35,291 nt of DNA, from contig NZ_MKKH01000030.1 of assembly GCF_001942335.1 (NCBI RefSeq), forward strand, positions 1 to 35,291, written 5' to 3'. A program made the translations under genes and the position numbers. Origin of the DNA: Cellulosimicrobium sp. CUA-896. Its GTDB lineage: Bacteria; Actinomycetota; Actinomycetes; Actinomycetales; Cellulomonadaceae. Positions within the stretch are counted from its first letter, which is position 1. Each line of letters begins with the position of its first letter. The notes under the pieces are model-generated. The model saw nothing but the letters and a program-made list of their open reading frames with translations, ran no database searches and had not been told where the DNA came from. Shown here in pieces: positions 20,682-30,976 of the stretch.

Positions 20682-22217
20682 TCACCCGTAGGCGACGAGC
20701 CGCTCGGCGGCCGGGTCGAGGTGCACGAGGCGGCCGCCGACCGCGCGGAAGGCACCCGGGTCGCCCGCGTACAGCTCGTCCCACAGGACGTCGCCGTCCT
20801 CGAGGTCGAGCGCCACGAACCGGCCCGACCCGGCGTCCTCCAGCGCGGACAGGGTGAGCGCGGCGACGTCACCGTCGGTGAAGGCCCCGACGACCGCGTC
20901 GACCGTCCCGAGGCTGTCCCGCTCGAACGACCACGTGGTGCGGCCCGAGGCCAGGTCCACGCCCCGCACCACGTAGCCCAGGTCCAGCACCGCGGTGCCG
21001 CCCGCCACGACGAGGACCCGGGACACCGTGCCGCTCGTCGTCCACCGCTCGGTCCCGGACGGGTCCAGGGCCTGCACCCCGCTCGGCACCGACAGCAGCC
21101 GGGTCGGGTCGGCCGTGCCGTCCGTCGCCAGCGGCACGAGCGGGCGCCCCGGCACGATGCGGTCGACCGAGCCGTCGGTGCGGACCAGCTGCGTCGTCTC
21201 GACCGCACCGGACGACGAGGCCGTCGTCGTGCGCAGGTACGTCCCGTCCCCGGACGGCACCACCTGGACGGTCACGGCCGGACCGGGGTCGTCCAGGCGG
21301 TCCCCGTCCGGGGTGAAGACGGCGCTCAGGCGGCAGCCGCGCACCACGAGCAGGCCGTGCTCGACGGTGGCGGCCGCGGTGCCCGCGACCTGCGGCCGGC
21401 ACATGCCCTCGCGCGGGACGTCGTCGGGCGCCGCCGTCGCGCGCCACAGCACCGACCCGTCGGCCGCGTCCTGCAGCGCCACGGCGAGCTCGCCTCCGGT
21501 CCGCTGCCAGCGCAGCACCCCGCCGGGGACGACCACCGACTGCCCGAGCTGCGCACCCAGCGCCGTACGCGTCGCCACCACGCCGTCGGCACCGACCACC
21601 CACGCCTCGGGGTCGCGGTCGTCCCCGGTCAGGCACACGAGCACGTCCGCCCGCCCGCGCGCGCGCCGGGGAACGCGTCGTCGCCCGGCGCCGCGCAGCG
21701 CGCCGGCCCGCCGAGGGGCGTGGTCCACACGAGCGTGCCGTCGTCCTGCGCGAGACCGGCGAGAGCGTCCCCGCGGGCGACGACGAGCACGTCGCCGACC
21801 GCCCACAGCACCGACCCCGACGCGTCCGCCTCCCACGCCGGCGCGGGTGCCGTCGCGAGCGAGGACACGCCGCCGGCGGAGCCGAGCAGCGCGGCACGGT
21901 CCGACCACGACTGCCAGAGGCTGCTCGCGACGAACGCCGCCGCGAGCGCCGCCACGCAGAGGACCACGACACCGGTGCGGCGCCGGGCCCGGCGCGTGCG
22001 GGGCGCCCGACCGGGGTCGGGGTCCGTGGGGGCAGGGAGGTGCGCAGCGGGCCGTCGCGCGAGGGCCGGTCGTCCTGCCGCGACCGGTGACCCGGCGGGG
22101 CGGGCGAAGCAGACGGACCTGACGGGGGTGGCTGCGGGGCGGCGTCGTCGGAGAGAGCTCGTCGGCCTCGACGAGCTCGAGCCGCCGTAGCCCGCCGTCG
22201 CGCCGGTCCGCGCCCAT
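20682..22217 (-). CDS. Membrane-anchored PQQ-like beta-propeller protein (frameshifted)
   Basis: About 511 residues, function unknown. An N-terminal cytoplasmic part begins MGADRRDGGLRRLELVEADE and is Pro-rich. A basic stretch and one membrane helix follow (RRRTGVVVLCVAALAAAFVA), then an outside domain of repeated WD/PQQ-like blades: LAQDDGTLVWTTPLGGP, LQDAADGSVLWRATAAPDD, ALDPSGTERWTTSGTV, GVDLASGRTTWSFERD and ALDLEDGDVLWDELYAGD. Such propellers act as scaffolds or bind ligands; no enzyme residues are evident. The reading changes frame somewhere between 22150 and 21980 and returns near 21660, so the net shift is zero. The start is 10 bases after the recombinase stop, suggesting one operon. 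Confidence 0.75.
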   Translation of the reverse strand: MGADRRDGGLRRLELVEADELSPTTPPRSHPRQVRLLRPPRRVTGRGRTTGPRATARCAPPCPHGPRPRSGAPHAPGPAPHRCRGPLRGGARGGVRREQPLAVVVGPCRAARLRRRRVLARDGTRAGVGGGRVGVGAVGGRRRARRRPRGRSRRSRAGRRHARVDHAPRRAGALRGAGRRRVPRRARGRADVLVCLTGDDRDPEAWVVGADGVVATRTALGAQLGQSVVVPGGVLRWQRTGGELAVALQDAADGSVLWRATAAPDDVPREGMCRPQVAGTAAATVEHGLLVVRGCRLSAVFTPDGDRLDDPGPAVTVQVVPSGDGTYLRTTTASSSGAVETTQLVRTDGSVDRIVPGRPLVPLATDGTADPTRLLSVPSGVQALDPSGTERWTTSGTVSRVLVVAGGTAVLDLGYVVRGVDLASGRTTWSFERDSLGTVDAVVGAFTDGDVAALTLSALEDAGSGRFVALDLEDGDVLWDELYAGDPGAFRAVGGRLVHLDPAAERLVAYG

Positions 22218-22227
22218 GCAGCGCAGA

Positions 22228-23312
22228 CTACTCCGCGGCGGCCGGCCCGTGGGGCGGTGCTGCGCCGTTCGACAGGGCGCCGCTGAGCGGGTGCGAGCGG
22301 ATCGCGGCGGCGAGCTCGCCCTCGATGCGGTCGAGGTACACGCCGGTGGTGGCGATCGAGGCGTGCCCGAGCAGCTCGGCGACGACCTTGACGTCCCAGC
22401 CGTTCGCGGCGAGCAGGGTCGCGGTGGTGTGGCGCAGGGCGTGCGGTGTCGCCTCGCGCCGGTACTGGGGCGGCATGCGGTCGACGGAGCGGCGCAGGAG
22501 GTCGCGCACGGCCTGGGCGTCGGTCCGGCGTCCTCGCCAGGACAGCAGGAGGGCGCGCTGGGCGTCCGGGTCGTCGGGGCGCCGGGCCGCCAGGACGGGG
22601 CGCAGCCGTTCGAGGTACTCCTCGAGCGCGCCGGCGAGCGGGGCGGAGAGGGTGACGGTGCGCACGTGCCCGCCCTTGCCGTGGATGCGCCACCGCGTCT
22701 CGCCGGGGTCGCGGGAGAAGTCGTCGACGTCGCCCGCACGAGCTCGGACACGCGCGGGCCGAGGACGAGGAGCAGGGCCACGACGAGGGTGTCGCGCAAC
22801 CGCAGGTCGTGGTCGCGGCGGGCGGCTCCCTCGGTCGGGTCCTCGGCCGAGGTGACGGCGAGCAGGGAGGCGGCCGACCCGGCGGACAGCGCGGTGCGCG
22901 CGACGCGCAGCCCGTCGCGCAGCCGCGCCGGGGGAGAGGCCCACTGCATCGGGTCGGCCTGCACCCACCCCGCGCGCGCCGCGTGGGCGAAGAAGCGGGT
23001 CACGGACTGCCGGAAGCGGTTCGCGGTGGCCGCGGAGCGGCCGGCACCGCCCGGCTTGCGGGCGGCGTCGCTGTACCGCCGGTCGGGCATGACCTGGTAC
23101 CGCACGAGCACGTCGTCGACGTCCTCGCCGGTGACGTCGTCCAGCACGCGTGCGGGCCCGGCGAGCCGCGCGAACTCGCGCACGTCCCGCTCGTAGCTGC
23201 GCCGCGTGGTCGCCGACAGCACGCCGCGCAACGTCTGGCTGGCGACCGACGCGAGGTACCGGTCGGCGGCCTCGGCGACCGTGATGCGCTCGAGGTGCGG
23301 CGGCGCGACCAT
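22228..23312 (-). CDS. Tyrosine recombinase, XerC/XerD-like (frameshifted)
   Basis: About 361 residues. The N-terminal core-binding domain runs from RITVAEAADRYLASVASQTL through SYERDVREFARL to TRFFAHAARAGWVQADPMQW. The catalytic domain has all expected residues: Arg in LLLVLGPRVSELVRA (about 187), Lys in WRIHGKGGHVRTVTL (about 211), H-x-x-R in PHALRHTTATLLAANGWD (about 292), His in LLGHASIATT (about 315) and the Tyr nucleophile in GVYLDRIEGE (about 325). One base is missing near 22733, between SELVRA and DVDDFSRDP. It is longer than typical XerC/D (about 300). A dif-like site lies about 1 kb upstream. It could be a third Xer protein or a captured integrase; no phage genes are nearby. Confidence 0.87.
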
Positions 23313-23768
23313 GCCTGCCGTGCTCCTTCCGACCGTGCTGTGCGGGCACCGGAAGCGTAGGGCCGGGCACCGACACCGCAGGTCAGACATGGCGCGCGAC
23401 GTCGCCCACCGAGACCACGGCGCGGGTTCGCGCAGGACGCGCACCGGCGCAGGGTCGTGGTGCTCGGGGAGATGGGGCCGGCGACGTGAGGGGCCCAGCG
23501 ACGTGGGGGCCGGGGGAGCGGCGTGCGCGCGAGCGCCTCGGGTCCGGTGCGACGGTGCCGCGGCGGGAGAGCGTCGGCCGGAGTGCTGGTGGGACGTCGT
23601 CGTGGCGCGCAGTGGACCGCAGGCGACGTCGACCTGCCGGTGCGCGCGCGAGCCGGGGTGCCGCGGTCGCACGCCGCGACGAGAGGGGTGACGGGGCGGT
23701 GACCCGATCCGTCACCACGGTGTTGACCTAAACACAATGGTTTAGCCGCTATGTCCGATTGGGGGAGC
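23313..23768. other. Gene-poor region upstream of the recombinase
   Basis: About 455 bases in which I find no convincing gene; the open frames are shadow-like, without recognisable domains. The left part is ordinary GC-rich DNA. The right end (23697-23760) is AT-richer and dense in dyads, described separately. Any recombinase promoter should lie here, but I cannot identify a good -10/-35 pair on the minus strand. Confidence 0.4.
23697..23745. repeat. Cluster of three short inverted repeats
   Basis: Three overlapping dyads are visible. GGTGAC (23698-23703) pairs with GTCACC (23711-23716) over seven bases. GTCACCAC (23711-23718) pairs with GTGTTGAC (23720-23727) around one base with one mismatch. 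CTAAAC (23728-23733 region) pairs with GTTTAG (23740-23745) over the six bases ACAATG. The last two fall in an AT-rich patch. The layout resembles operators or a recombinase core site (inverted arms around six bases), but no matching second copy is seen in the window. Confidence 0.5.
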
Positions 23769-24239
23769 CTAGAACATGCCCGGCTGGATGGTGCGCAGAC
23801 ACGCTGCCTGCGGGCTCGCCGGCGGGGTCCGGTCACCGGGGTCGAGCCGTGCCGCAGGGCGCGCCGTGGGGCGCCCGTGGCGACGCGAGGCCCGGGCGCG
23901 CGTCCTGGGGGACAGCGTCCGCCAGGCCCAGGTGCCGGCTGCGGCCACGGCGACGACGGCACCCGTCAGGAGCATCAGGACGAGGCACACGGCGACGGTC
24001 GGCACGGCGACCAGCGCGCCCAGCACGCGACGAGCGCCCGTGGACGAGACGCGCGGGCCGGCGGACGTCACCGGCTGGACGTCGAGCCGGCTCGTGAGGT
24101 CGGTCGACGGATGCCGGGCCGCCGTCGACGTCGAGGTCGGCGACGGCGACGGCGCTGCCGGCGCCTCCGTGGGCCGCGCCGCGCCAGAGGCGCGCGAGGT
24201 CGTCGTCGGACGCGTCGTCGCCGCAGGCCGTGTCGTCAT
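23769..24239 (-). CDS. Hypothetical single-pass membrane protein
   Basis: 156 residues, not recognised. The first 70 residues are Thr/Pro/Ser/Ala-rich and probably disordered. One strong membrane helix follows at about 75-103 (VLGALVAVPTVAVCLVLMLL, then TGAVVAVAAAGTWAW), and then a basic tail (SPRTRARASRRHGRPTARPA). ATG 24239 is chosen for lack of anything better; GTG 24296 would add 19 residues and abut the dif-like site. No ribosome-binding site is clear, so this could be a spurious frame, but a clean hydrophobic helix flanked by positive charge supports a real small membrane protein. Confidence 0.4.
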   Translation of the reverse strand: MTTRPAATTRPTTTSRASGAARPTEAPAAPSPSPTSTSTAARHPSTDLTSRLDVQPVTSAGPRVSSTGARRVLGALVAVPTVAVCLVLMLLTGAVVAVAAAGTWAWRTLSPRTRARASRRHGRPTARPAARLDPGDRTPPASPQAACLRTIQPGMF

Positions 24240-24294
24240 GCTCGAGGGGAGGTGGCGACCTCGTCCGGTGATGCGTGAGGCGGCCGTCCCGGCC

Positions 24295-24310
24295 ACATAA
24301 TGACATAATG
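24295..24310 (+). repeat. Tandem octamer overlapping the dif-like site
   Basis: ACATAATG occurs twice in a row, at 24295-24302 and 24303-24310, and the inverted hexamer CATTAT follows at 24313-24318. The second octamer and the inverted hexamer are the ordinary inner arms of the dif-like site; the first octamer repeats the XerD inner arm just outside it. Confidence 0.85.
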
Positions 24311-24325
24311 TGCATTATCGGCGTA
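24298..24325 (-). other. dif: dif-like Xer recombination site (candidate chromosome dimer resolution site)
   Basis: Plus strand: TAATGACATAA (24298-24308), central TGTGCA (24309-24314), TTATCGGCGTA (24315-24325). Read on the minus strand this is an 11-bp XerC arm TACGCCGATAA, the six-base centre TGCACA and an 11-bp XerD arm TTATGTCATTA. The core CGCCGATAAT, two variable bases, then ACATTATGTCA fits the actinobacterial dif pattern as I know it, and shares the ATAATG..ATTATGT skeleton with E. coli dif. Only the outermost bases of the XerD arm differ from the usual AAGT ending. It is a conspicuous AT-rich island between genes. Known role: XerC/XerD and FtsK resolve chromosome dimers here, at the replication terminus. 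Confidence 0.82.
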
Positions 24326-24382
24326 ACCGACAGACGCGCGAACACCGGTGGATGCGTGGTCGATCACCTCACGACGCCGTGC

Positions 24383-24841
24383 TCATCCGTCGGCATCGGC
24401 GATCGCGAGCTCGTCCGAGCGCACGACCGCTCCCTGGCTGTCGGTGAGCTCGACCGTCAGCGCTGCTCCCGCGGGTGCGCCGTCCGGGACGGTGAGCTCC
24501 AGCTGCAGGACGCCGTCCTCGTCCGCGGCGATCCCTGCGGCGACCGCCGGCGCGGCGACGGTGTCACCGTCCACGATGAGCGCCGCCTCCGTGATGCGCA
24601 TGGGCTCGTGCTCGTCGGGCTCGGACGGCGGGCCGGCGCAGCCGGTCGTCATCGAGGAACCGTGCAGCGTCACCACCTCTCCTGGCGACGCCGCCTCCTG
24701 CGACCACGTCAGCTCGGGCTCGTCGCACGCTTCCCGTGCCGCCGGATCGCCGTTCGCGCAGCCGGCAGCCATGAGCAGGACGACGGCGAGAGCTGGCACT
24801 GTTCCGTGGGCTCGTCGTCTCACGCCCAGGCATGCTGCCAC
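24383..24841 (-). CDS. Hypothetical lipoprotein
   Basis: About 150 residues, function unknown. A lipoprotein signal is clear: basic start (GVRRRAHGT), hydrophobic core VPALAVVLLMAAG and lipobox MAAGC, so Cys near residue 28 should be lipidated and the protein exported. The mature part looks like a small beta-sandwich: PELTWSQEAASPGEVVTLHG at its start and LQLELTVPDGAPAGAALTVE near its end, with two more Cys that could form a disulfide (EACDEP, TTGCAG). GTG 24841 or GTG 24823 may be the start; no good ribosome-binding site is seen for either. It is intact and stands alone between the dif-like site and the copper-storage gene. Confidence 0.7.
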   Translation of the reverse strand: MAACLGVRRRAHGTVPALAVVLLMAAGCANGDPAAREACDEPELTWSQEAASPGEVVTLHGSSMTTGCAGPPSEPDEHEPMRITEAALIVDGDTVAAPAVAAGIAADEDGVLQLELTVPDGAPAGAALTVELTDSQGAVVRSDELAIADADG

Positions 24842-24857
24842 GAAGCAGCGGCCGCGG

Positions 24858-24926
24858 TCACCCCAGGTGAGCGAGCCGGGCGATGTCCCGCGCGCAGGTG
24901 CGGCGCGGCCGTGTCGCTCCTAGCGT
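24858..24926 (+). promoter_or_regulatory. Candidate promoter/operator of the copper-storage gene
   Basis: TAGCGT at 24921-24926 is a plausible -10 box about 57 bases before ATG 24983. Upstream, TCACC (24858-24862) and GGTGA (24866-24870) form a short dyad around CCA. It does not match a copper operator that I can name with confidence. Confidence 0.3.
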
Positions 24927-24982
24927 CGAAGGACCCGCGGCGCACCGAGCGCCGCGCGCCGACTCCTGAGGAGGACTCCCTG

Positions 24983-25384
24983 ATGAAGGCTGACGCGATG
25001 CTCCGCTCGTACCCCGGCGACGTCGACCTGGACCACGACCTGCTGACCCGCGCGCTCGAGGCGCTGGCGGCGTGCGCGCAGACGTGCACCGCGTGCGCCG
25101 ACGCGTGCCTCGGCGAGGACATGGTGGCCGACCTGCGCCGCTGCATCACGACGGACCTCAACTGCGCGGACATCTGCACGACCACGCTCGCGGTGCTGTC
25201 CCGTCACACGGGGTACGACGCGGCGGTCACCCGCAACCAGCTGCAGGCGTGCGTCGCGGCGTGCGGGGTGTGTGCGGCGGAGTGCGAGCAGCACGCCGGG
25301 ATGCACGAGCACTGCCGGGTGTGCGCCGAGGCGTGCCGCGCGTGCGAGGAGGCGTGCCGGGAGCTGCTCGCGTCGATCGCCTGA
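24983..25384 (+). CDS. Four-helix-bundle copper-storage protein (Csp, DUF326)
   Basis: 133 residues with 16 cysteines, mostly in C-x2-C and C-x3-C pairs along helices: [42 protein letters not shown] and [17 protein letters not shown]. In Csp proteins the Cys side chains line the inside of a four-helix bundle and bind many Cu(I) ions. There is no signal peptide, so it is cytosolic like Csp3. Several His (for example in QHAGMHEHC) may help at the open end. ATG 24983 has an excellent GAGGAGGA at 24968-24975, spacing seven. It is intact, unlike many neighbours. Function is by family; copper is not shown by sequence. Confidence 0.92.
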   Translation: MKADAMLRSYPGDVDLDHDLLTRALEALAACAQTCTACADACLGEDMVADLRRCITTDLNCADICTTTLAVLSRHTGYDAAVTRNQLQACVAACGVCAAECEQHAGMHEHCRVCAEACRACEEACRELLASIA

Positions 25385-25419
25385 CCCGTCGGCCGTCCGG
25401 CCCGCGAGCGCCGGGGCGT

Positions 25420-27825
<2,406 letters not shown>

Positions 27826-27938
27826 CCTGGGCACTCCTTCAGCTGGTGGTGGGAGCGACGCGTCGGCGGGGGGCGTCGCAGGGCAGACCGCCGTCGGCTC
27901 GCGTACTCATCGTCGCACCGGCGCCGCGGCGGGGGTGG

Positions 27939-28348
27939 TCATCGGACCTCGTCGATGCGGACCATGTTGCCGGCGGGGTCGCGGAAGGCGCAGTCGCGCA
28001 CGCCCCAGGGCTGTTCGGTGGGTTCGGAGACGACCTCGGCGTCGGCGGCCTGGAGGCGCTCGAAGGTGCCGTCGAGGTCGGTGGTGGCGAGGATGATCGA
28101 CTGGTAGCTGCCCTTGGCCATGAGCTCGACGATGGTGCGGCGTTCGTCGTCGGTGACGCCGGGGTCGGCGGCAGGCGGGGTGAGGACGAGCCGGACGCGC
28201 GCTGGGACGGTGCGACGAGGGTGAGCCAGCGCATCGTGCCCTCGCCGACGTCCATGGTGAGCTCGAACCCGAGGAGGTCGCGGTAGAAGGCCAGGGACGC
28301 CTCGGGGTCGGTGTGCGGGAGGAAGGTGGTGTGGATGGTGATGTCCAT
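27939..28348 (-). CDS. VOC/glyoxalase-fold protein (frameshifted)
   Basis: About 136 residues. Two beta-alpha-beta-beta-beta units typical of the vicinal-oxygen-chelate fold: MDITIHTTFLPHTDPEASLA, FYRDLLGFELTMDVGEGTMR, then IILATTDLDGTFERLQAADA and GVRDCAFRDPAGNMVRIDEV. Members include glyoxalases, dioxygenases and resistance proteins; the substrate is unknown. One base is missing near 28200, joining the first half (APSQRA) to RLVLTPPAADPGVTDDERRT. The gene starts six bases after the AraC-regulator stop on the same strand, and this pairing is common in actinobacteria, so the two are probably one operon. Confidence 0.85.
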
Positions 28349-28353
28349 GGCGT

Positions 28354-28835
<482 letters not shown>

Positions 28836-28867
28836 GGTGGTGATGCTGCCACGTCGGGCCAGGCGCG

Positions 28868-28911
28868 CCCACCCCTGCGGCGCGGGGTGCCGCGGGGTGT
28901 TGCGGGGTGGG
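28868..28911 (-). terminator. Candidate terminator of putP
   Basis: CCCACCCC (28868-28875) and GGGGTGGG (28904-28911) form an 8-bp stem enclosing a second hairpin, GCGGC with GCCGC around GCGGGGT. It begins six bases after the putP stop in the minus direction. No T tract follows. Confidence 0.45.
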
Positions 28912-28916
28912 TGGGG

Positions 28917-30464
28917 TCATGCGCCGGTGGTGCGGTCGTCGCCGGTGGACGTGGTGGGTGCGGTGGCGGCGGGGGCGGCGAGCTCGGCCTCCATGCGGTC
29001 GAACTCGGCGTCGATGGCGGGGTCGGGGCGTGCGGTGGCGCGGGAGACGAGGACGGCGACGAGGAGGTTGAGCAGGAAGCCGGGCACGATCTCGTACATG
29101 GCGTCGGCCAGGACGGGGACGTTGCCCCAGACGAGGACGGTGACGGCACCGGTGGCGAGGCCGGCGAGGGCGCCGGCGGGGGTGAGCCGGCGCCAGTACA
29201 GGGACAGCAGGACGACGGGGCCGAACGCGGCGCCGAAACCGGCCCAGGCGAAGGCGACGAGATCGAGGATGGCGGAGTTCTCGTCGAGGGCGAGGACGGC
29301 GGCGACGACGGCGACGGCGAGGACGCCGGCGCGGCCGAGGAGGAGCTCGATGCGTTCGGAGGAGCGGCGCCCGGCCATGTTGTACAGGTCCTCCACGAGG
29401 GCGGAGGAGCACACGACGAGCTGGCTGGACATGGTGGACATGATGGCGGCGAGCACGGCCGCGAGGACGAGCCCGGCGACGAACGGGTGGAACAGGATCT
29501 GGCTGAGGACGAGGAAGACGGTCTCGGGGTCGCCGAGGGGCAGGGCGGGGTCGTCGGCGAAGTAGGCGATGCCGATGAGGGCGGTGGCGACGGCGCCGGC
29601 GGCGGTGACGGTCATCCAGGCGAGGCTGATGCGGCGCGCGACGGTGGCCTCGCGGGGTGAGCGCAGCGCCATGAACCGCACGATGATGTGGGGCTGGCCG
29701 AAGTAGCCGAGGCCCCAGGCGGCGGTGGACACGAGCGTGACGACCCACAGCGCCGCGCCGTCGTCGAGGCCGGTGAAGAGGTTGAACGCGTCGGGGTTGA
29801 CGGCCCGGGCCTCGTCGACGACGGCGTCGAGGCCGCCGAGGGTGGTGACGGCGACGACGGGCACGGCGACGAGCGCGGCGAGCATGAGCAGGCCCTGGGC
29901 GACGTCGGTGAGGGTGGCGCCGAGGAACCCGCCGAAGAGGGTGTAGCCGAGGGTGATGGCGGCGACGACGACGAGCCCCGTGAGGTACGGCCAGCCGAAC
30001 GACGACTCGAAGAACTTGCCGGCGGCGACCATGCCGCTGGAGACGTAGAAGGTGAAGAACACGAGGATGACGAGGGCGGCCGCGATGCGCAGTGGCCGGC
30101 TGTTGCCCTTGAGCCGCTTGGCGAAGAAGCTCGGGATCGTGATGGCGTTGGACGAGATCTCGGAGTAGGCGCGCAGCCGGGGCGCGACGAAGCGCCAGTT
30201 CAGCCAGGCGCCGACGATGAGCCCGATCGCGATCCACGCCTCGATGAGCCCGGCGGCGTAGATGGCGCCGGGCAGGCCGAGCAGGAGCCAGCCGGACATG
30301 TCGGAGGCGTTGGCGGACAGCGCGGCGACGCTGGGCCGCAGCCCACGGTTGGCGAGCATGTACCCGTCGAGGTTCTTCGTGCGCCGGTAGGCGTAGTAGC
30401 CGATGCCCAGCATGAGGAGCAGGTAGATGACGATCGCGGCGAGCTGGTAACCCCGGTCCGACAT
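28917..30464 (-). CDS. putP: Sodium/proline symporter PutP
   Basis: 515 residues, intact, typical length. SSS-family permease that imports L-proline with Na+. About 13 membrane helices. Diagnostic parts: YQLAAIVIYLLLMLGIGYYA with the following YRRTKNLDGYMLANRGL, SANASDMSGWLLLGLPGAIY (the Asp and Ser used in Na+ and proline binding), RLRAYSEISSNAITIPSFFA, WGLGYFGQPHIIVRFMALRS and AIMSTMSSQLVVCSSALVED. The soluble C-terminal tail is acidic and Ala/Thr-rich. ATG 30464 has AGGAGG five bases upstream on the minus strand. No putA or other proline gene is next to it. It is divergent from the complex I-like cluster. Confidence 0.95.
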   Translation of the reverse strand: MSDRGYQLAAIVIYLLLMLGIGYYAYRRTKNLDGYMLANRGLRPSVAALSANASDMSGWLLLGLPGAIYAAGLIEAWIAIGLIVGAWLNWRFVAPRLRAYSEISSNAITIPSFFAKRLKGNSRPLRIAAALVILVFFTFYVSSGMVAAGKFFESSFGWPYLTGLVVVAAITLGYTLFGGFLGATLTDVAQGLLMLAALVAVPVVAVTTLGGLDAVVDEARAVNPDAFNLFTGLDDGAALWVVTLVSTAAWGLGYFGQPHIIVRFMALRSPREATVARRISLAWMTVTAAGAVATALIGIAYFADDPALPLGDPETVFLVLSQILFHPFVAGLVLAAVLAAIMSTMSSQLVVCSSALVEDLYNMAGRRSSERIELLLGRAGVLAVAVVAAVLALDENSAILDLVAFAWAGFGAAFGPVVLLSLYWRRLTPAGALAGLATGAVTVLVWGNVPVLADAMYEIVPGFLLNLLVAVLVSRATARPDPAIDAEFDRMEAELAAPAATAPTTSTGDDRTTGA

Positions 30465-30582
30465 GGTGACCTCCTGCGGGCGTCGGCGGTGACGGCGTCG
30501 TCCGACGGTACCGCCGCCGGCGGTCGCAGGCCGCTCGCGCGGGGGTGCCCGGCGGGTCTGCGAGTGCGGGTCGGCCCGCCTC
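30465..30582. promoter_or_regulatory. Divergent region putP / nuoA
   Basis: 118 bases. ACCGCC (30510-30515) and GGCGGT (30519-30524) form a dyad around GCC and could be an operator for either gene. I cannot point to a convincing -10 box on either strand. Confidence 0.25.
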
Positions 30583-30976
30583 GTGGTGAGGATGGCGTGG
30601 CCGGGCGCGGGTCCGGGGGTGAGGAGGCGTCGGGTGCTGGGGCTGGTGGGTCTGGTCGCGGTCCTGGCGGTGGTGGTGCTCGGGCTCCTCGGCGCGGCGC
30701 GGGCGCTCGCCGTGGCGCGCGCGGCAGCGGTGTCGCTGCCGCTCGAGTCGGGCGTGGTGCCGCGCCAGCACGCCTGGTCGCGCTACCACGTGCGCTGGTA
30801 CGCGATCTCGTTGCTGTTCCTCGCGTTCGACATGGAGATGGTGTTCATGTACCCGTGGGCGGTGGTCGTCGCGGACCTGGGGCGCGGCGTCGGTGGTGGA
30901 GATGTTCGGGTTCCTCGCCGTGCTGCTGGTGGGTGTGGTGTACGCGTGGCGGGAGGGGGCGCTGCGGTGGGTGTGA
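30583..30976 (+). CDS. nuoA: NADH-quinone oxidoreductase subunit A-like (frameshifted)
   Basis: About 131 residues, three membrane helices. The diagnostic NuoA centre is present: ESGVVPRQHAWSRYHVRWYA followed by ISLLFLAFDMEMVFMYPWAV, where FDME matches the conserved acidic FD-x-E of NuoA. The first helix is LGLVGLVAVLAVVVLGLLGA and the third, EMFGFLAVLLVGVVYAWREG, is in another frame because a G is missing near 30882. GTG 30583, GTG 30586 and ATG 30592 are possible starts. The stop overlaps the next GTG (30973-30976). NuoA sits at the quinone channel between the NuoH and NuoJ/K parts of complex I. Confidence 0.88.

Noticed and set aside
23206..23691. Open frame of 161 codons on the plus strand upstream of the recombinase
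   Set aside because: Composition is Arg/Gly-rich as expected from reading GC-rich DNA out of phase; it overlaps the recombinase 5' end and has no recognisable domain or ribosome-binding site.
23723..23755. TTGACC with TATGTC as a sigma-70 promoter on the plus strand
   Set aside because: The spacing is 21 bases, too long, and no gene follows on that strand until 24983.
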